From GCA-020344555 sp964548955 (GTDB lineage Bacteria; Planctomycetota; Phycisphaerae; UBA1845), in contig CAZJTP010000196.1 of the NCBI GenBank assembly GCA_964548955.1, forward strand, positions 1 through 8,117: a DNA stretch of 8,117 nucleotides, given 5' to 3'. Below, piece by piece: positions 5,795 through 8,117 of this stretch. The translations under genes and the position numbers were made by a program. Below the pieces are notes generated by a model, which was given only the letters and a program-made list of their open reading frames with translations, had not been told where the DNA came from and did no database searches. Numbering within the stretch: position 1 is the first letter of the stretch; every line of letters begins with the position of its first letter.

Positions 5795-5833
5795 GGGTGC
5801 CATGCCCGCTGTGCTGCAGCTCTTTGCGCATGG
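5795..5833. repeat. 12-base motif, right copy, with hairpin
   Basis: GGGTGCCATGCC (5795-5806) is the exact reverse complement of 5204-5215. Part of it, CCATGC (5800-5805), pairs with GCATGG (5828-5833) across 22 bases. The unit resembles a widespread planctomycete intergenic palindrome; it overlaps the candidate promoter of the next gene. Confidence 0.45.
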
Positions 5834-5851
5834 GAGCATCTCGCGTAGACT
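5824..5851 (+). promoter_or_regulatory. Tentative promoter of the truncated methyltransferase gene
   Basis: TTGCGC (5824-5829), a 16-base spacer and TAGACT (5846-5851), the same -10 word as in the acetyltransferase promoter. The predicted transcript start falls at about 5858-5859, exactly at the ATG, implying a leaderless message. The -35 match is poor. Confidence 0.3.
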
Positions 5852-5858
5852 AACGTCC

Positions 5859-6401
5859 ATGGCCCGCAAACGTACCACTCCCAAACGGACCACCGCGAAA
5901 CGCCCGACCGCTCCGGCAACGCGCGCCGGCAGACCCTCGGCGCTGCTCGATACGCGCATCGTCTACTGCAGCGACTGCCTGGATCAGCTCGCCAAGCCGC
6001 CCGACGGCTGCGTGGACCTGATCTACATCGACCCGCCGTTCAACAGCAACCGCAACTACGAGATCTTCTGGGGCGAGACGAAGGAGAAGCGGGCCTTCGA
6101 GGACCGGCACGCCTCGACGGGCGCGTACATCGACTACATGCGCCCGCGCTGCGTCGAGCTTTCTCGCGTCCTCAAGAAGACCGGCAACTTGTCCGGCCGC
6201 AGCGATTGGCACGGTGGTGCTTATCGCTGGGCGCGACGACCAGAGAGCGTGCGTGTCTTCGGAGGAGGGTTTGGAAAAAGAAGGCTGTGCGCCGCATCAT
6301 GCGGCATACCGATCACCTTGCCATGCAAACTGCGCAGATCGACCACCGCGCCGAAGGGTAGGAAGACCTCCTCAAAGCGTTCGGTGTGCTCACTCCAGTA
6401 G
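5859..6401 (+). pseudogene. Truncated beta-class DNA methyltransferase (N4/N6)
   Basis: The 5' part encodes a site-specific DNA methyltransferase. A Lys/Arg/Thr-rich basic tail (1-26) is followed by VDLIYIDPPFNSNRNYEIFW, with catalytic motif IV DPPF at 58-61, and then RHAST and YMRPRCVELSRVLKKTG (to residue 109). Intact relatives are several hundred residues long, with a target-recognition region and a C-terminal SAM-binding FxGxG motif, the usual motif order of this class. Here recognisable similarity fades after about residue 116-122 (SDWHGGAY), near base 6222, where the end of the opposite-strand gene begins. The remaining frame to 6401 is antisense to that gene and reads as Arg/Lys/Ser-rich noise. 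The product lacks the SAM-binding motif and should be inactive. ATG 5859 is preferred over ATG 5802, which lies in the repeat region. The stretch 5749-5858 before it holds only the repeat and promoter candidate. Confidence 0.8.
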
Positions 6402-6859
6402 ATCATCGCACACGACATCGGAGCACCCTTGCCGCCGTCTTTGCCGTTCTCCAGGAATTTCAAGCGTGTGTCATAGAGGAAGGCGATGGCGTCGGCGACA
6501 CCGAAGACGTAGTCCTTCCAGTGCTTGGTGTTCGTGGCGACGGGAACAAGGGCCAGTACTTCCGCCCCGTATTCGTCCCGAGCGCGGGCGCACTTGCGCA
6601 GCCAGTCCTTGATAGTCGTGCCGTGCTGCCGGTCTGCGCCATAGGGAGGATTGACGTAAATGGTGGGATAGTCCCAACTGCTGCGGAGACCGTCGCGGTC
6701 GGGTAGTTGGTATTCGACTTCCGCCTCGACGACTGAGTGAGGATTCGAGCATGGATCGAGGGCGATGGTCCCGCCAAAGACCTTGCGCACGGCGCGCACA
6801 TACTTCGGCGGTGTACACCAGTTTTGGCTTATCGAGTTGATGCTTCGTCCAGCGGTCAT
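6221..6859 (-). CDS. Dam-family (phage-type) DNA N6-adenine methyltransferase
   Basis: Predicted modification enzyme of 212 residues, transferring methyl from SAM to adenine in a specific DNA sequence. The features fit the phage-type Dam family (Pfam DNA N-6-adenine-methyltransferase): NWCTPPKYVRAVRKVFGG at 13-30, LDPCSN at 34-39, and YVNPPYG at 68-74 containing catalytic NPPY (70-73). Helices follow through WLRKCARARDEYG and VLALVPVATNTKHW. ATG 6859 overlaps the upstream endonuclease stop by ATGA, with GGAGGAG about 12 bases ahead, so translation is probably coupled. The last residues (about 185-212, HDAAHSLLFPNPPPKTRTL onward) look less conserved and may be encoded partly by junction DNA. 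With the endonuclease it forms a likely restriction-modification pair. The recognition site cannot be read from sequence. Confidence 0.88.
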   Translation of the reverse strand: MTAGRSINSISQNWCTPPKYVRAVRKVFGGTIALDPCSNPHSVVEAEVEYQLPDRDGLRSSWDYPTIYVNPPYGADRQHGTTIKDWLRKCARARDEYGAEVLALVPVATNTKHWKDYVFGVADAIAFLYDTRLKFLENGKDGGKGAPMSCAMIYWSEHTERFEEVFLPFGAVVDLRSLHGKVIGMPHDAAHSLLFPNPPPKTRTLSGRRAQR

Positions 6860-7992
6860 GACTGACGGATGCTCCTCCAGTCTTTGTTCGCCAGCTTTAC
6901 CAAATCATCTCGGAGTCGCTTGATCGTGGACCGACGGGGAGCAACCACGTCGAACCAGCTCTCGATTTCGGCTTCGCAGGCTGCAAAATACTGCTTGAGG
7001 GCCAGGTCGGCCTCGACGCGCATATTTACCTTGGTGAAGCAGTTGCCTTTCTTTTCAACGTTGTAGCTGTCCAGGAACGCATCGCGGGCGGGATGGAGTT
7101 CGGCAATGGGCTTCACCAGCAGCTTCTCAATGAACTGGCAGAGACCTGCGTCTGTCAAGAACAGGAGCCAATCGTAAGACTGGGCCAGAACGCGGAGTTC
7201 CTTATTATGGTCCTCTGCAGTGAACCAGTTGCCGTGGTTGCTGACTACGCCGACAGTGAGAATGAAGCTCCGGAGAGCGTCGGCATCGGTCCCGTCAACA
7301 ATCTTCCGGAGAAGGACATCGTAGTCCCCAATACGCAGGCCGCCTTCGCCCGTGTCGAGCACGCCCTGCACTTTGCCGTTCGCAAGGCGGAACTTCTGGA
7401 GCGACGAGACAGTACGAGCTACATACGCGCCTTGCTTGGCCTTTTCGATGGTCTGCGGCCCTTTTTTATTGCCCTCTTCGACGCCGACACGCTTGCACTC
7501 GAAGATGGCAAACGGAGCATCGAGAAGATTGGCCAACCGGACCTTGCATCCCTTCGCGTCCATACTGGACAGGTTTGCGGTTGTGAATCCGGGAGCGCTC
7601 GTGGCAATCACCGCTGCGTTTCGCATGAGATGCTTCTTCGTGACCAATTGCTGCGACTTTGCGGTATGTCCTTCAGCGATTGGCCCCGCGGCCTTGATCA
7701 GTTTACGTGAAGTGACAGGGAGATCGAGGGGCTCGAGTGAGACGGAACGTGTTCCGACATTGGGGTGCAGCGAGAACTCGACGTTGTGGACGATGTCGGA
7801 GTTGGCGAATTCGGGGATGGGCTTCTCGATGGCGATGGCGTCACGAAGGTCCCAGGCACACAGGGTGTAGAAGGTTATGATCTCAACCAACGTCCCCAGC
7901 GCACGGCCGGATGCCTTCTTCTTGTCGGCGGCGTAACCGAAGACTTCGGTCGCCAACATCTTCTGCAGCTTGTCAACTGACGCGTACGACAA
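6856..7992 (-). CDS. Putative type II restriction endonuclease (PD-(D/E)XK type)
   Basis: Protein of 378 residues encoded directly upstream of, and overlapping by 4 bases, a DNA methyltransferase; the obvious role is cleavage of unmodified DNA. The nuclease core candidate is PFAIFECKRVG at 160-170, giving E165-x-K167, with D145 or D158 as possible first acidic residue and E37 in GTLVEIITFY as a possible helix glutamate. ECKR is followed by GPQTIEKAKQGAYVAR (178-193), a helix with charged residues typical behind this motif. The C-terminal 310-378 is basic and helical. Start TTG 7992 is well supported: GAAGGAG ends 7 bases upstream. No family name is claimed. The endonuclease being first in the operon is unusual, and no controller protein gene is seen between it and the window edge. 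Confidence 0.72.
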   Translation of the reverse strand: MSYASVDKLQKMLATEVFGYAADKKKASGRALGTLVEIITFYTLCAWDLRDAIAIEKPIPEFANSDIVHNVEFSLHPNVGTRSVSLEPLDLPVTSRKLIKAAGPIAEGHTAKSQQLVTKKHLMRNAAVIATSAPGFTTANLSSMDAKGCKVRLANLLDAPFAIFECKRVGVEEGNKKGPQTIEKAKQGAYVARTVSSLQKFRLANGKVQGVLDTGEGGLRIGDYDVLLRKIVDGTDADALRSFILTVGVVSNHGNWFTAEDHNKELRVLAQSYDWLLFLTDAGLCQFIEKLLVKPIAELHPARDAFLDSYNVEKKGNCFTKVNMRVEADLALKQYFAACEAEIESWFDVVAPRRSTIKRLRDDLVKLANKDWRSIRQS

Positions 7993-8014
7993 CTCGCGGC
8001 TCCTTCAGGTGTAC

Positions 8015-8043
8015 AGCATAGCGACTGAGCGAGCCCCCGTCAT
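8015..8043 (-). promoter_or_regulatory. Candidate promoter of the restriction-modification operon
   Basis: On the minus strand ATGACG (plus 8038-8043), 17 bases, then TATGCT (plus 8015-8020); each matches consensus at 4 of 6. The start would fall near 8008, leaving a short leader with the GAAGGAG site at 8000-8006. An A/T-rich patch (8076-8090) lies further upstream. Confidence 0.42.
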
Positions 8044-8117
8044 CCGCAATCTCGCCTGGACCGACAGGGCAATCGCATCTTATTTATATCTGGTGAGGCT
8101 CTGGGGCGGGTGCTATC

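Noticed and set aside
5749..5858. 5802 ATG as the start of the methyltransferase remnant
   Set aside because: The extra 19 residues come from the repeat/promoter segment and the basic N-terminal tail typical of the protein begins at ATG 5859.
1..8117. CRISPR array, tRNA, rRNA or complete insertion sequence
   Set aside because: No regularly spaced repeats, cloverleaf-like segment, rRNA-like stretch or transposase motif was seen on either strand.

Overview
The window looks like a piece of a planctomycete-type chromosome of high G+C. The reasons are: a divergent dnaA with no dnaN or recF beside it, a tandem-GNAT gene upstream of dnaA, a small protein opening MANDYIPRPD of a kind I associate with planctomycetes, and the short dispersed-repeat style AGAATGGCGAA / GGGTGCCATGCC. 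This taxonomic call comes from recalled sequence style and not from a search.

Layout from left to right. Bases 81-1520 (minus) encode the replication initiator DnaA. The roughly 320 bases upstream of it hold a perfect DnaA box (1800-1808), several degenerate boxes, A/T runs and an 8-base tandem repeat, so this is an oriC or dnaA-autoregulation candidate. A tandem-GNAT acetyltransferase (1840-2787, minus) follows, with a convincing promoter at 2861-2889. A divergent multi-spanning membrane protein (start best placed at 3098, plus), weakly like the SpoIIM/DUF95 family, is preceded by an unusually structured leader. The leader has a 12-bp hairpin, a second hairpin with a GUAA tetraloop, and an 8-base segment complementary to the region overlapping the ribosome binding site. 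Convergent to it is a stand-alone receiver-domain protein with a degenerate active site (3754-4239, minus).

Bases 4240-4837 are mostly non-coding, with one doubtful mini-ORF and a strong sigma70-like promoter (TTGACA-18-GATAAT). That promoter serves a 96-residue protein (4838-5128, plus) that appears internally shortened. Next come a tandem repeat and one copy of a 12-base motif. The inverted copy of that motif lies beyond the next gene, a 169-residue single-pass membrane/helical protein (5239-5748, plus).

The right end is a modification/restriction zone. A plus-strand beta-class DNA methyltransferase (5859 onward) keeps its DPPF catalytic motif but loses homology near base 6220. From there on the DNA belongs to a minus-strand two-gene system: a putative PD-(D/E)XK restriction endonuclease (6856-7992) overlapping by 4 bases a Dam-family (phage-type) N6-adenine methyltransferase (6221-6859). 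The picture is a restriction-modification cassette that replaced or landed in the 3' part of an older methyltransferase gene. Its far edge lies outside the window.

I found no tRNA, rRNA, CRISPR array or complete insertion sequence. The most interesting unexplained item is the structured leader before the membrane protein gene.
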